64,000 bases of DNA. Origin: Notamacropus eugenii (Eukaryota; Chordata; Mammalia; Diprotodontia; Macropodidae). The position numbers were made by a program, and so were the translations under genes. The notes below the pieces were generated by a model. The model searched no databases. It was not told the origin of the DNA and worked only from the letters and a program-made list of their open reading frames with translations. The stretch's first letter is position 1. Each line of letters starts with the position of its first letter. Positions 24,700-35,450 of this stretch are shown here, in pieces. The stretch spans positions 353,896,660-353,960,659 of the forward strand of contig NC_092873.1 in assembly GCF_028372415.1 (NCBI RefSeq). The letters are read 5' to 3'.

Positions 24700-24800
24700 T
24701 CATGAAATCAGGTTATCAGTGCTAGAAAGGACCTTCGAGACCATTTTTAGTCCAGTCCCGTAGAGGAGAACACTGAGTCTCCTAAAGGGCGAGAAGAGTG
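24700..24800 (-). mobile_element. MIR3-type SINE fragment
   Basis: Contains AGTGCTAGAAAGGACCTTCG and AGAGGAGAACACTGAGTCTC in antisense MIR3 order. Only the part near the 3' end of the consensus remains. Confidence 0.5.
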
Positions 24801-25844
24801 GGCGATAGCTTTCTTTATGCTTTCTCTAGCCTTTTCAGGCTGAGGGAACTGACATCTTGGAGGTGAGAGAGATTCTCCCATCCCCCCTCCAAAAAAAGTG
24901 GGTAGATAGATGCCTGCTGGTGGCAGTGCCCATGGAAAATGCTATATCCCTTGCCTCTCAAAGACATAAATGGGACTTAATATCCCATAGCTTAATACCT
25001 TCTTGGAAAGTGGTGTGGGGTGCGCCCCAAATTCATTCAGCTTTGTTTGTCTTAATCTTTTTTTCTCTCCTTACCACTACCCCCAACCCTGCTCTCCTTT
25101 TCCCTCCAGAGAGAGCTGTCATTCCCCTCCAAGGAGGACATCTGGAATGATACTATTGTTGCATCATGTCTGACTTCTGTTTTATAAAGCAACAAATGGC
25201 ATCTGGGATGGGTTTAGCCCCAGCTAATCCTTGGGGAGGGAGGGCACTGACAGGAGAGACCAAGGGAAAGTGTCCAGGGATAGCTGCTTTCACTGTAAGA
25301 TCAGATAGAACCCTTCCCCCTCCACCCCGTAGCTATCCTAAATCCTGTCTGCACCCTCCATGATGTTCCGCCTCCCCACCAACGCACACACACAAGACAC
25401 ACATAATCACTTCCTCCCTCCCTCTCTCCAGATCTTCCTCTCAAATGCTTTGCAATCTCAGCCCTCCCTCCCCAGGATTGCATCATCTTTGGCTTTGTTC
25501 ACCAAGCAGCAGGTGGAGGATGACAACTAGTCCTGCTTGCCCCCTTTCTTCCTCCCATCTCTTCCCCTCAGTCTTCGGTTGTTTTCCCCATCCATCCTGT
25601 CCCAAGATAATTCAGTAGCTTCCTTCCTTACCTGCTGCTCCCAGATTCAGCCCTTCCCTTTACCTCCAGGAAATCATCAACTTAGAAGAAATAGAGAGAA
25701 TGGCCTCAAACGAAAACGGGAGAAAGCCAGGATTTATAAGTCATTCCAATTATTCCTATTCCCCCACCTGGTCTCTGATTTGCCTGGCAGAAGCCTGGTG
25801 GATTTAGGTCAACAAGTCAACAAATATCTACTTGCTCGTTGAGG
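24801..25844. other. Intergenic, C/T-rich, no supported feature
   Basis: Moderately GC-rich with many CTCCC and CCCTCC runs (25060-25660). No exon with convincing splice sites and protein similarity was found. Confidence 0.45.
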
Positions 25845-26085
25845 AGTAGCTTGACAGTAGCTAGAAAGCTGGCTCCCTGACTTCAGTCCCTACCTGTGAC
25901 ACAGACCATGTGACTCTAGGCTAGTCTCTTAACCCCCTCAGCGCTCTAAATAACTCTAAGACTGAGTAGTAGAGCTAGTGCCAACTTGCTTTGGTAGAGG
26001 GAATTTTCTAACCTGGGAGTTCCCTAGATCAATAAAATCCTGGGTACAGCCCCTATCCCTATGTACTTTGTCTATATACTTTAGA
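25845..26085 (+). mobile_element. CORE-type marsupial SINE (second family)
   Basis: Shows CCATGTGACTCTAGGCTAG, CTCTTAACCCCCTCAGCGC, then the family-specific tail TTGCTTTGGTAGAGGGAAT and CTGGGAGTTCCCTAGATCAA. The same tail occurs at 35675-35860 and 56575-56660, so this is a repeated family distinct from the GGCAGCTAGGTGG one. I am not sure of its formal name. Confidence 0.65.
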
Positions 26086-27727
26086 TTTATTTCTCTGTGT
26101 AAATATTGTTTTCCCCTCATCCCCCAAGGAAATGTAAAGCTCCTGGGGCGGGGGCGGGGGAGAGGGGAATATTTTTTTTGTTGTTGTTTTACTTGGGTGA
26201 AAGGAGCTTCCTCACTGGAATATCAGCGAAGTCACAGGTCCACTCCTTCTCTCCATCCTATGTACCAGGTAACAAAAACAAAGGTCATACAGCTAAAGTA
26301 ACGAGCAGAGAATTGTTGAAAGTGTTGGTAGCTCTTTGTCTGAAATTATAACCTTGTTCAATGGCAAAGGCATTATTGAGAGCCTCAGGAAGCCTCTTTT
26401 GCTTAAGGAGAAGCATTAAATATGGAGAAGTGGAAATAAGGTCAAATGAGGATAGGAAACACATTCTCTGGTCTGCTCCTCCTCTCCGTGTCTGCTGCTC
26501 TCCCATCTCCCCACTCCCATAGCACTTCAATGATGCTCTGCACTAGAGAGGATTTTTAATATCAACTTCCCAACCCTCTTTCTGCCTGTCATTTCCTTCC
26601 CTCATGGGAGGGTTAATCTGCTGGCCGCCTCAGCTTGGGCTTGGAGGCAGGGAAATACTATTGGTTGTCTGTCTAAGCAAGTCTCCCTTCTTGGTCTGTC
26701 TCTGCCTTGGAACAGACTCTGTCTGAAGGGACAAAGGGACCCATTGACCCCATAGCCTTGTGACCCCACCCGTCTAACACCACTCTTATCCTCCCCCCTC
26801 TACTCCACTGCCAATTGACACAGACTCTTGGATGGCATAGTGGCCACTAGGGCAAAAAGAGGACATAGGAGGGAAGTTGAGGAGAGAACTGTGCCAGTCA
26901 TCTAGGGGACACCGAGAGGCATGACTGCCCAGAACCCTGGGAAGCTGGGAGAAGGGAGAGAAGTAGAAGTAAAAGGATCTGGATTAATGCTCCAGGGGAG
27001 GACCCTAAGGCTTCTGGGCAGAGCCATAAGTGGTATCCCTTCCTTCAAACTGTCTATGGCCAAGCTGTCTATGGGGGTTGGAGGAATCTGGCCCACTGAG
27101 GGGGAGTGAGGGAGTCAGACTCCTCCTTACCTCTTTCTCTGGCCCTAAACTAAGTTGTCTTGGGGAGCTCTGGGCCTCCCTGCCCCTGGTCTACATTCCT
27201 GCCTCCCTCACCCCAGCACCCCACACATACCCTACCCATAAAGCCCCCTTTGTCCTCAGTTCCCTCCCCTCCAGAAGCACAAAGGATTTCCAACTTTGTC
27301 CCTGCCTCTGTTGTGGTGCCCCCCCCCCCCCAATTCTCCCCACTCCAGTGCCTGACAGTGGAATAGGGGGAGGAGAGAAAGTAGAACCAAGTTACCAGAA
27401 CAAAAAAGACTTGTCCCTTTTTACCCTGAATAGTTTGCTGACTAAAGGAGGAGTCTGGGCGGAGAATCTACCTCCTTGACATACATGGCTCCCTTCTCTC
27501 AGTACAAGATCTGTCTGGGTTAATTACTGCCCCCTCCATGCTCCCTGACTGGGTACCCCCACTTTGGGCAGAGTGCCCACCTCTCACATGCCTACTCATG
27601 TGACGTCCTTTTGACTCTGGCTTGCCTAGCCAGGCTGGATGTTTCAGGCAAGAAGGGCACGGTTGGCATAAGGAACACCACTCAATAACTCTTCCCTGAC
27701 AGTCTAGGATGGGAGAAAAACATCTTT
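26086..27727. other. Intergenic, no supported feature
   Basis: GC-moderate unique sequence with a C11 run near 27321 and a G/C run at 26148-26166. A possible CORE-SINE tail (GGAGCTTCCTCACTGGAATA) lies at 26205-26280. Open frames of 80-150 codons at 26900-27480 show no known domain. Confidence 0.45.
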
Positions 27728-27730
27728 TTA

Positions 27731-27761
<31 letters not shown>

Positions 27762-27830
27762 GTATCTATGTATCTATCTATGTATCTATGTATCTATCTA
27801 TCTATGTATCTATGTATCTATGTATCTATG

Positions 27831-27902
<72 letters not shown>

Positions 27903-27912
27903 CATCTATCTA
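27728..27912. repeat. (CT)n then (CTAT)n / (GTATCTAT)n microsatellite
   Basis: About 28 bases of CT dinucleotides run into a roughly 150-base tetranucleotide tract. It is interrupted by GTAT units in its first half and pure CTAT in the last 70 bases. The 69-codon frame reading Ser/Leu/Tyr/Ile here is a product of the repeat. Confidence 0.95.
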
Positions 27913-28091
27913 CGCTAACCCTGTAGTGTCTCAACAGGATTCAAAGTGAATGTCTCTTAGCTAGGGAGGCACAACATCCTTCAGACAAATTGGTCACATT
28001 CCCAAAGTGCCAGGTTCTTTGGATGCTGTCCAGGGACTCTGGCCACTGTTGTCCCTTCTCTGGAACTGGGTAAATAATGTGGATTACTCTT

Positions 28092-28260
28092 GTAAGAGGG
28101 GCAGCATGGTATAGTGGATAGAGTTGGCCTCAGAGTCAGGGAGATTTGGGTTTTGATTCTGCCTCTGACATGCTGCCAGTGTGACTCTAAGCAAGCGACG
28201 TAACTTCTTCATGCTTTTGGCAGCTCTGTATGACTAAATTGCAGAAAAGGGGCTAATCTG
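28092..28260 (+). mobile_element. CORE-type marsupial SINE (second family)
   Basis: Begins GGGGCAGCATGGTATAGTGG, then TGGCCTCAGAGTCAGGGAGA, TGTGACTCTAAGCAAGC and the middle TTGCAGAAAAGGGGCTAATC. The head resembles MIR more than the GGCAGCTAGGTGG family. Confidence 0.7.
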
Positions 28261-28974
28261 CATGGGTACAGGGGATGAGCACCCAGACACATGCTCTATT
28301 GTCCTTTGTCCATGCCCCCCCACCCCCACCCCTCACCACAATATAAACACAGGGAATTTGGGGGAGGGAATTATTTATGCCCTCAACTCAATTAAAAGCC
28401 CTAGAGACAGATGTAGATGATTAAATTGAAGATTCCGGTACAAAACTGAGTCAGGGTTCCCTCATCCTCATCTAGTTTGTCCACTCCTCATCATCACTGG
28501 AAAATCAGCAGGCAAGACCCTTTGGCCAGACCTTCCAAACCAACTGGTTTTCAGGACCTGCAGTGTTTTTCACCAAAAAGACAGGATTTACTGAAAGAAG
28601 GAATGATGGGGTCCCTGAGCCTCTGGGCTTTCTCTGCCTCAGTCTGGGAAATAAAAGTCAAGTTTTTCTGGGAATGAATGATCCCCTATCTCACTCCAGA
28701 TGATGTCTCCCCACATTTTTTCTCCCCACTTGAAGATGTTGCAGATTTATTTGTCCGTGGGGCTTGAGTTCCCTGACCCCTGAGAAGGTGATGACGGGCC
28801 TCTCCCTTTGAGAGTCCCTCCCCTTCCAATGCCGAGCCTGGCAACCACATGACACGTCTGCAGCCCCTCTCTCTCCAGTGCCGACAGAAAGCAAGGTGCA
28901 AAGAGGGGTGGGAGGTGTTGACTGGGTGGGGTCTGTGTTACCGAGTGTGAGTGTATGTGTGATGCCTTCATCAA

Positions 28975-29231
28975 AGAGGGGCGGGGAGGGGGCGGGCAGA
29001 GGGGCGGGACCCGAAGGGAAGGGAGGGAAGGGACTGGGAAGGGGCGGTTGGTGTGCCAGACATCAGCAGCTGCTTCTCTGCTTCGCCGCGGCTCCCCTGC
29101 CGCCTGGTGCTGGTGTTGGCACTGCCTGGCCTTAGGCTGGGGACAGGACCTGCATGGAAGGCCCGCTGCCTCCGCTTCCCTCTCCCGCTGGCTGGGCGAG
29201 GGTGGCATAGAGAGGGCACAACATGGAGCAG
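28975..29231 (+). promoter_or_regulatory. GC-box promoter and candidate upstream first exon of ARHGAP23
   Basis: This is one of the two most GC- and CpG-rich blocks of the window. At least four GC boxes (GGGGCGGGG, GGGGGCGGGC, GGGGCGGGAC, GGGGCGGTTGG) lie between 28978 and 29050. They are followed by a sequence with CpGs retained (TTCGCCGCGGCTCC) that ends in a good splice donor, GCAG|GTAGGA, at 29231/29232. There is an ATG at 29223, nine bases before the donor. The block is 14 kb upstream of the ARHGAP23 start codon and on the same strand. A strong acceptor immediately before that start codon would accept it. No TATA box is seen. Transcription is inferred, not shown. Confidence 0.55.
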
Positions 29232-29451
29232 GTAGGAACGGTGGCGGATTGAGAGGGAGAGTGGGAGAGGGAGACTCTAATAGCTGGAATGGATGCTGGA
29301 GTCTGGGGACCGCCAGAGGGGAGAGTCCTTGGGGGCGGAGGAAAGGCCGCTCCCTGATTAAGCTGATGGGGGCGGGGCCGCGAGGCTACCCCTGGGCACG
29401 GGCGGGAAGGATGCTGGGTTCTGAGGAAGGGGTGGATGTGACATGGAGTGG

Positions 29452-29567
<116 letters not shown>

Positions 29568-30377
29568 CATGGGTGCTTCAGGGTAAGCTCCCGCTATTGT
29601 CCCCCCACCCTCTTAGTCAACATCTAGGGAGACACAAGGAGAATTGAATTAAAGCATACACCCAGGGAGTGTACATGGGGTACACACGCACTCACACTCA
29701 TGCGCGCATACACGTATCGCCTTCCCTCAACACTGTACACCTCTCACTGCTATCGCATCTAATGAAAGAGTATCCTACATTTACTAAATGTCCACAATAA
29801 GTCTACACAAGTTATGCATGCTCACGGTTTTTCTTTGTGAGGTGTGGTCCCCTTGGGAGTAAGTCCTATTTTGGAGTAGGGGAGGGGGAAGGGGAACTTC
29901 AGATTACAGCGATGGTAGCCTTCAGGGCTAAGCAAAGGTAAGGATGTCTGCTTGCTTGGCCCTCCTTTTGGTTCAGACCTCCACAGTGAGATCACTCCCT
30001 CCCCTCAGCCTTTCCCCTGAGCCTGGGCTCCCCCTTTCTTCTCCCTCTCTTCTTTTTGCCCCATTACAACAGCAGGAGTTATTTAGTTAACATTTCATGA
30101 CACGGGAATATGGAGTAGGATGGGGTAGGAAAAGGACTCTGACTGTACCCTTCAGGTACACAGACATGCAGACCCAAAGAGACTCTGTGCATTGGCCTGG
30201 TTGGTACATGCCTGCCCACATGTATACACCATGAGAAGTGACATATCATAAGGAGGTCATCAAGAAGCATGGATGCTGGGGATAAACTTACGTGTGTGCC
30301 CTGGGGAAATCACATCCCTTTTGTGCAGCAAAGAGTACTTTTATAGACACACACCTGCGTGCATTGTTGTGGGGGGG

Positions 30378-30378
<1 letters not shown>

Positions 30379-30451
<73 letters not shown>

Positions 30452-30475
30452 CATATATATACATGCACACATATA
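30379..30475. repeat. (TA)n microsatellite with TG/AC ends
   Basis: About 58 bases of pure AT dinucleotides start at 30383, flanked by GTATATAT and ACATATAT variants. Loose GTATATA/ACATGT repeats extend to about 30570. Open frames of Tyr-Ile repeats here are not genes. Confidence 0.95.
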
Positions 30476-30702
30476 CATAGATGTATATTTATATAGATCC
30501 ACACTTGTACATACATATATGTACACTTATATACATGTGTATATTTTATATACACATATGTATATTTTCACATATATTTACACTCTATCCCCGAAAAGCT
30601 TAATGAAGTTGTAAGCTATTTAAGCCTAAATATACACCCATACCCACACCCACACAGGTGGCTCTAAAATCTTAGTGTATTTTTAAGCTTAAACAAATAC
30701 CC

Positions 30703-30761
30703 TGTGTGTACACACACACACACACACACACACACACGTATACGTGTGTGTGTGTGTGTGT
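30703..30761. repeat. (CA)n-CGTATACG-(TG)n perfect palindrome
   Basis: A CA tract runs into the self-complementary centre CGTATACG and then into a TG tract. Arms of 21 bases (30720-30740 and 30741-30761) are perfectly complementary. A second small palindrome GTGTGTACACAC starts at 30703-30704. Confidence 0.92.
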
Positions 30762-30779
30762 ATTGGAAACCCCTTTTAA

Positions 30780-31633
30780 AATAGAATCAGTCATGTTCAT
30801 CCTGTCAATAAACAGGGGGAGAAAACACAAGCCCAGGATTTTACTTACTGAGCCTCAGAAGTGACTTTTTCTAGGGAGAAGATATTTCCCCCCATACTCA
30901 CAGTACTCATGTTCACCTAGCTATCCAGAAGTGTGCTGCTTCTAAGGAGTTCTGTGTATATGTAAGGGAGGTAGCCATCGGACCAAAGGCTTTACCCACC
31001 CACCTGGACTTCTGAGTGAATTGGGAAAAAGTCTAGGTCCCAACCCATGCATCATGATTCCTTCTGTCCTGATTAAGGATTATCCCTAGAGTAGAGCCAA
31101 CAGCTGTCAACTGCCAGATGTAGGCATATTTGTAGGACTGGATGCTTTCTTGCTCCAATTTTCTTTCCCAATTTGTGCTCTGTATTCAGGCTTTCCCTAT
31201 TCTCCCAGGTATCACTGAATAGATAGTCCTGATAGGACCCTGATGAAGGGAGGGCATTAAGGCCATAAGGGAAGTGAACACAGGTTATTCACCTAGTTTA
31301 GTGCTGACCAATTGGGGAATCTAGGGCTCAGGATCCCAAGTCATCCCACGTTGTCCCAAGTCAGAGGTAGCAGGAAACATAAGGCATGAGATAGTTGACT
31401 TAGAAGTAGATTGATGATCCAAGGAGATGGAGTGTAGAGAAGTTTCCCATGACAAATGTATTCATGTTATATAGCCTGTCTGTGTGTATGGGCAAATATT
31501 TCCATCTTTGTCTCTTCTTCTTTCTTTGCTTCTGCTTTAGCAAGGAACACCCTGAGAGGTGTGGTCTAGATCCTTGGTTCCTACTGTATCCCCAGGTTCT
31601 TCAGGACTCAAAGCACTCAGCTCAAACAGTATT
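30780..31633. other. Region upstream of ARHGAP23 coding exon, no supported feature
   Basis: Unique-looking sequence between microsatellites and the next SINE. No exon with both splice sites and protein similarity was found. Confidence 0.4.
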
Positions 31634-31647
31634 AAATTCCTGCTATG

Positions 31648-31785
31648 TGGGGTGGCTAGGTGGTGCAGTGGATAGAGCACAACCCCTGGAATTAGGAGGA
31701 CTCAAGTTCAAATCTGACCTCAGAAATTTATTAGCTGTGTGATCCTGAGCAAGTCACCCAACTCTGATTGTCCCCCCCTCAAAAA
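31648..31785 (+). mobile_element. Short marsupial tRNA-headed SINE with A-tail and TSD
   Basis: Has the head GGTGGCTAGGTGGTGCAGTG, then GATAGAGCACAACCCC, CAAGTTCAAATCTGACCTC and GTGTGATCCTGAGCAAGTC. It ends with CTCAAAAAAA and lacks the long CORE tail. Flanking duplication is AAATTCCTGCTATG (31634-31647) and AAATTTCTGCTGTT (31786-31799). This truncated, A-tailed form suggests L1-driven insertion. Confidence 0.85.
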
Positions 31786-31849
31786 AAATTTCTGCTGTTT
31801 ACAAAGCACTGAAAATGCAAAGATGAAATTTGCTACTCTCAAGTGACTT

Positions 31850-32175
31850 AGGTTGGTGGCTAGGTGGTCAGTAGAGAACTAGAAACAGTCAGGAGAGCCT
31901 AAATTCAAATCCTGCTTTGGTACAATTTTGTTAAAAAACATTTGTGAAGTGTCTACTGTGTGCCAGTTTTTGTGCTAATCATGTAAATATTTAGAAGCCT
32001 TGTGACCCTAGACAAGTCACTTAACCTCCTTAACCTCTGTTTCTTCAACTGTGAAAAGGTGATAATAAAATCACCTTCCTCATAGGGCTGTTGGGAGTCT
32101 CAAATGAGATAATATGTAAAGTGCATTGCAAACCTTAAATTGACATATAAATTCTAGCTATTATCATTATTACAT
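31850..32175 (+). mobile_element. MIR-type SINE interrupted by an L2/MIR3 end
   Basis: A tRNA-like head (GGCTAGGTGGTCAGTAGAGA, AAATTCAAATCCTGC) is separated from its CORE (CTTGTGACCCTAGACAAGTC, CATAGGGCTGTTGGGAGTCT, AAAGTGCATTGCAAACC) by about 70 bases resembling an L2 end in reverse (CATTTGTGAAGTGTCTACTG, TGTGCCAG). Confidence 0.6.
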
Positions 32176-32204
32176 TTTAGTGGGGGTGGGGATGGTGCCC
32201 ACAG

Positions 32205-32365
32205 ATTAGTAAATATAAACTATATGCAAGGTCCTATGGGAAGGGTATGAAGAAAGCAGTAGCTACCTGGGGATATCAGGAAAGACTTCCTGTAGGAGGT
32301 ATCCCTTGAAGCTTGAGGGGAGCTAGGGATTCTAAGAAACAGAAGTGAAGAGGATGAGCATTCTA
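32205..32365 (-). mobile_element. L2 LINE 3'UTR fragment, antisense
   Basis: AGGAAAGACTTCCTGTAGGA, GGTATCCCTTGAAGCTTGAG and GAGCATTCTAGGAATGG follow the antisense L2 3'UTR order seen more completely at 61205-62117. Confidence 0.6.
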
Positions 32366-32394
32366 GGAATGGAAAAGTATATAACACTCCACCT

Positions 32395-32520
32395 CTTAGT
32401 GGTAGAGTACCTTCTATTTTCTTGAGTTCAAATCTGGTCTCAGACACTTATTCGCTATATGACCCTGAGCAAGTCACTTAACCTTGTTTGCCTTAGTTTC
32501 CTCATCTGTTAGAAGGAAAC
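32395..32520 (+). mobile_element. Marsupial SINE fragment
   Basis: TTGAGTTCAAATCTGGTCTC, AGACACTTATTCGCTATATG, CCTGAGCAAGTCACTTAACC, TTAGTTTCCTCATCTG. Head and tail ends are missing. Confidence 0.7.
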
Positions 32521-33139
32521 AGAATCAAGAGTGGTGGAATAGGGGAGTGGGAATGGGGATAAGGAGTTAGAGCATCAGGAGGTTGGGATCTGGTATTGGG
32601 GTTGCACAAATGCTTACTGCTGGGGTCTGGAAGGCGAGTATATTCCACTGGGAGATGATGCCAACTGACCTCCAGGCCTGTTTGGTATCTGGGGCTTTTA
32701 ATTCAAATAGTCCCTGGCAGCTTCATAGAACTCTGGGCCTTGGAACAAGAAGACAGGAGGATGGAGGTCTGTGAGTTGAGAGCTAGGATGGTTTAGTGCA
32801 GATTAATTGGATTTCTGCCAACATGCCCAGTTGGGGCTCAGGCACTCGGAGATAAGGAGGCGGTGTGTCCCTCCCAGAGGACCTGGAAATCATCCTACTG
32901 ATTCACTAATGGATTGGGCCTGGAAACAAACTATCTCACTACCTAGTTTTATCTGTTGAAACATCAAGATACAAACTGTCCTCTCTCTCCCATTCAAGCA
33001 TTGAATCACATCCTTTCTTGTTTGGATAGAAATTTTGGGGTAACTTGATAAGATCTCTCTAATTTCTTAAGACATGTGACTTGCTTTGGATCTTCCTCAT
33101 TAACCTATAGGTTAGCACCTAGCCCACATAATAGCCCAC
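32521..33139. other. Region upstream of ARHGAP23 coding exon, no supported feature
   Basis: Unique-looking sequence; nothing recognised. Confidence 0.4.
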
Positions 33140-33421
33140 ATAATAAAAATAATAAGAGCTGGCATTTATATAGCCCTTTAAGATTTGAGAAGTCCTTCAT
33201 ATATGTGCTACATCTCATTTGACCTTACAACAGCCCAGTGAGGGATGTGCTTTTCCTTTTGGAGGTCATATCTCTGCTTTATAGAAGAGAAAACTGAGGC
33301 TGACAGAGGTTAAGGGACTTGCCTAGGATACTTCCTCTAGTAAGTTGTCTGAGGTAGGATGTTAACTCATGTTTTCCTGATTCTGCTTCCTGGGCTCTAA
33401 CCACTACGCCACCTAGCTGCC
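33140..33421 (-). mobile_element. Marsupial MIR/CORE SINE, antisense, near full length
   Basis: Minus-strand order from tail to head: GCATTTATATAGCCCTTTAA, CATCTCATTTGACCTTACAA, AGAGAAAACTGAGGC, GGTTAAGGGACTTGCCTAGG, then the complement of the head at the right edge, CTACGCCACCTAGCTGCC. Confidence 0.8.
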
Positions 33422-33582
33422 TAGCAAAATATGACAGTATGGCACACTGCTTAGGTCATCAGATGTGGGCACTCTCACTGACCATACATGTATGACCTGA
33501 GGGAGTCACTTCCCTTCTGCATGGGGTGCAAAAAGGAGTACTTTTACACAGGTACAGACGCACTTCCCTCCTTCCCCCTATA

Positions 33583-33629
33583 CAGTGTCCCAAAAGTCTT
33601 TGAATTGCACTAAGGCTTTTGGGACACTC
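33583..33629. mobile_element. Mariner-type palindromic miniature element
   Basis: Arms AGTGTCCCAAAAGTCTT (33584-33600) and AAGGCTTTTGGGACACT (33612-33628) are complementary except at one position, with an 11-base loop. The arm sequence CAGTGTCCCAAAAG following a TA is typical of mariner/Tc1-type ends. Only the hairpin remains. Confidence 0.7.
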
Positions 33630-33744
33630 TCTGTGTGTGTTTGCACATAAATATGTACATATGTATAACTCTATCTGTGCATTAGACTGAAGGTTTTTTG
33701 GGTGTGAGCTCTTCCTATTAATGCAGATCTTCACTCCTCCCTGG

Positions 33745-33940
33745 TTTAGAGTTATAGTCTCATAGTTCTAAAGCTGAAAGGCAATATAGAAACCATTTAG
33801 TTTGATCCCCTCCTTTTTCAAATGAGGAAACTGAGGCTTAGGTTAGTGACTTGATCATGGTCTCAGAGTCATGTTCGAGTAGCAGGAAATTAACCCAGGT
33901 CTTCTTGACTCCAAAGTCAGTTCTTTCTTCAGTATTAGAT
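33745..33940 (-). mobile_element. MIR3-type SINE
   Basis: AGTTCTAAAGCTGAAAGGCA, CAAATGAGGAAACTGAGGCT, GTGACTTGATCATGGTC, AGCAGGAAATTAACCCAGGT and TTGACTCCAAAGTCAG in antisense order. Confidence 0.75.
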
Positions 33941-34109
33941 GCTGCATCTTATGTTATTTTTAATAAAGACTTATGCATAATGCCTCAAAATTCCAATCCC
34001 GGTGGCCCATAGGTATTTCAGAGCACATTCCATGTGCTCTGCTACAAAATGCTGGATGGGTAGGGGCAACAGTTATGCTAATCAGTCAGCACAGGCTGAA
34101 CCCAGGCTC

Positions 34110-34165
34110 CCGTTGGTCTAAATGACATCTAAGGTCCCTTCCAACCTCATTTCATGATTCTATTT
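34110..34165 (+). mobile_element. MIR3-type 3' fragment
   Basis: TTGGTCTAAATGACATCTAA, GGTCCCTTCCAACCTC, TTCATGATTCTAT is the sense 3' end of MIR3. Confidence 0.65.
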
Positions 34166-34189
34166 CTTCTTTTTCAATCCTTTTCTCAT

Positions 34190-34660
34190 GTCATTCTGAC
34201 TCATGGGATGTATCTGCTGAGGGAAATAAGCAAATCAGCGCTCTCCATTGTATTATTAAATGTAGCCACTAAATTATTTCTGTTATTATCACGATGGACT
34301 GTAGCTAATCTTGACCTCATATATAATGAGTGGAACCCAATGGCCATGCTGGTGCATTGCACTTAATAGCTTCTCTGGAAAATTATACATATGTAGAATT
34401 TTCATTAACTGATTCCTGTCTTAAAAAGACAAGGACGAGAAGTTATTTAAGGACCTCTGTACTGAAAGTGAAAAAGCCTTTTAAAATGCAAAGAAATATC
34501 CCCTGATATGTCCATTTGGTGTGCCTGGCTTTTCTGCAGACAAAACAAAACAAAGCCAATGTTAAAAAATGGAACACAGCTAAAATTTATTGTTGAGCCA
34601 GGAATCGCCAGGTATGACAAAGGTGATGACTTCCAAAGTGACATCAAGGTGTGATTAAAC
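34190..34660. other. Repeat-free AT-rich block, candidate conserved noncoding element
   Basis: Between dense repeats this block shows no transposon landmarks, no coding potential and no simple repeats. It has several homeodomain-like TAAT/ATTA cores (ATTATTAAATGTAG, TAGCTAATCTTGACC). Its complexity and preservation resemble a cis-regulatory element, but conservation cannot be tested from one sequence. Confidence 0.3.
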
Positions 34661-34839
34661 CCTTATCCTTTACCTTTCCCCAGGTAATTCTCCCCTCTCC
34701 TTCCCTACCTATTTCCCCCTCTAACTTTTTCTCCTTTCCCCCCAGTCTGGGCAGCTTAAAGTTATTATCCTAGACATAAAGCTACCTTTTCCTCTCTATT
34801 GTTTTAAAAAAACAATAGCTTATATTTCTATAATAATAG

Positions 34840-35265
34840 TGTATAGACAAGACTCTGAGATTTATAAAGCAGTTTACATATGCTATCTTTTTTCCCTTAA
34901 TAGTATTTTATTTTTTCCAGTTACATGTAAAGATAGTTTTCAACATTTACTTGGATAAGATTTTGAATTCCAAATTTTTTTCTCCATCCCTTGCCCCCCG
35001 CTGCTCCTAGACTTCAAGCAATCTGATATAGACTATACATTACATTTGCTCTCTTATGTAATATACACAATAACCCTGTGAGATAGGTAGCTACAGGTGT
35101 TATTTACCCCAATTTTAGAGATGAGGAAACAAAGGCTCAAAGATAGGGAGTGACTTGCAGAGGGTCACCCAGCTGTGAAGTGTCACAGGTAGGTAGGATT
35201 CAAGCCTAGGTCTCTTCTGATTATGAATCTGGCATGTTCCCCATGCTACACCACTCCGTAGCAAT
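34840..35265 (-). mobile_element. MIR/CORE SINE split by an L1 insertion
   Basis: The left piece (GAGATTTATAAAGCAGTTTA, CATATG) and right piece (CCCTGTGAGATAGGTAG, TTAGAGATGAGGAAACAAAG, GTGACTTGCAGAGGGTCACC, ATTCAAGCCTAGGTC) are consecutive parts of one antisense SINE. They are separated by the L1 end at 34888-35041. Confidence 0.75.
34888..35041 (-). mobile_element. L1 3'-end insertion inside a SINE
   Basis: Antisense L1 3' end: CAGTTACATGTAAAGATAG, TTTTCAACATTTACTTGG, TTTTGAATTCCAAA, AAGCAATCTGATATAGA. A duplication of the target is visible as ACATATGCTATCTT (left) and ACATTTGCTCTCTT (right), 11 of 14 positions identical. Confidence 0.78.
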
Positions 35266-35450
35266 ACGAATACTCAACATTTCCCTCAGGACAACTCTAT
35301 GAGTTGGTATTGGATACATTTTACAGATGAGGAAACCAGTCTCAGAGAGGTGACCAAATATCACATCCCTGGAGAACAATGGAGGGCAGGGCTTGAACTC
35401 CTGGTCTCTGGATTCCAGATTCTATTGTCTTTTTTACTATTTCATGCTTC
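35266..35450 (-). mobile_element. MIR-type SINE
   Basis: AACTCTATGAGTTGGTATTG, TTTTACAGATGAGGAAACCA, TCAGAGAGGTGACC, GGCTTGAACTCCTGGTCTCT in antisense MIR order. Confidence 0.7.

Noticed and set aside
27030-27479. 149-codon frame in intergenic sequence
   Set aside because: Proline-rich by C-run composition, without splice sites or recognisable domains.
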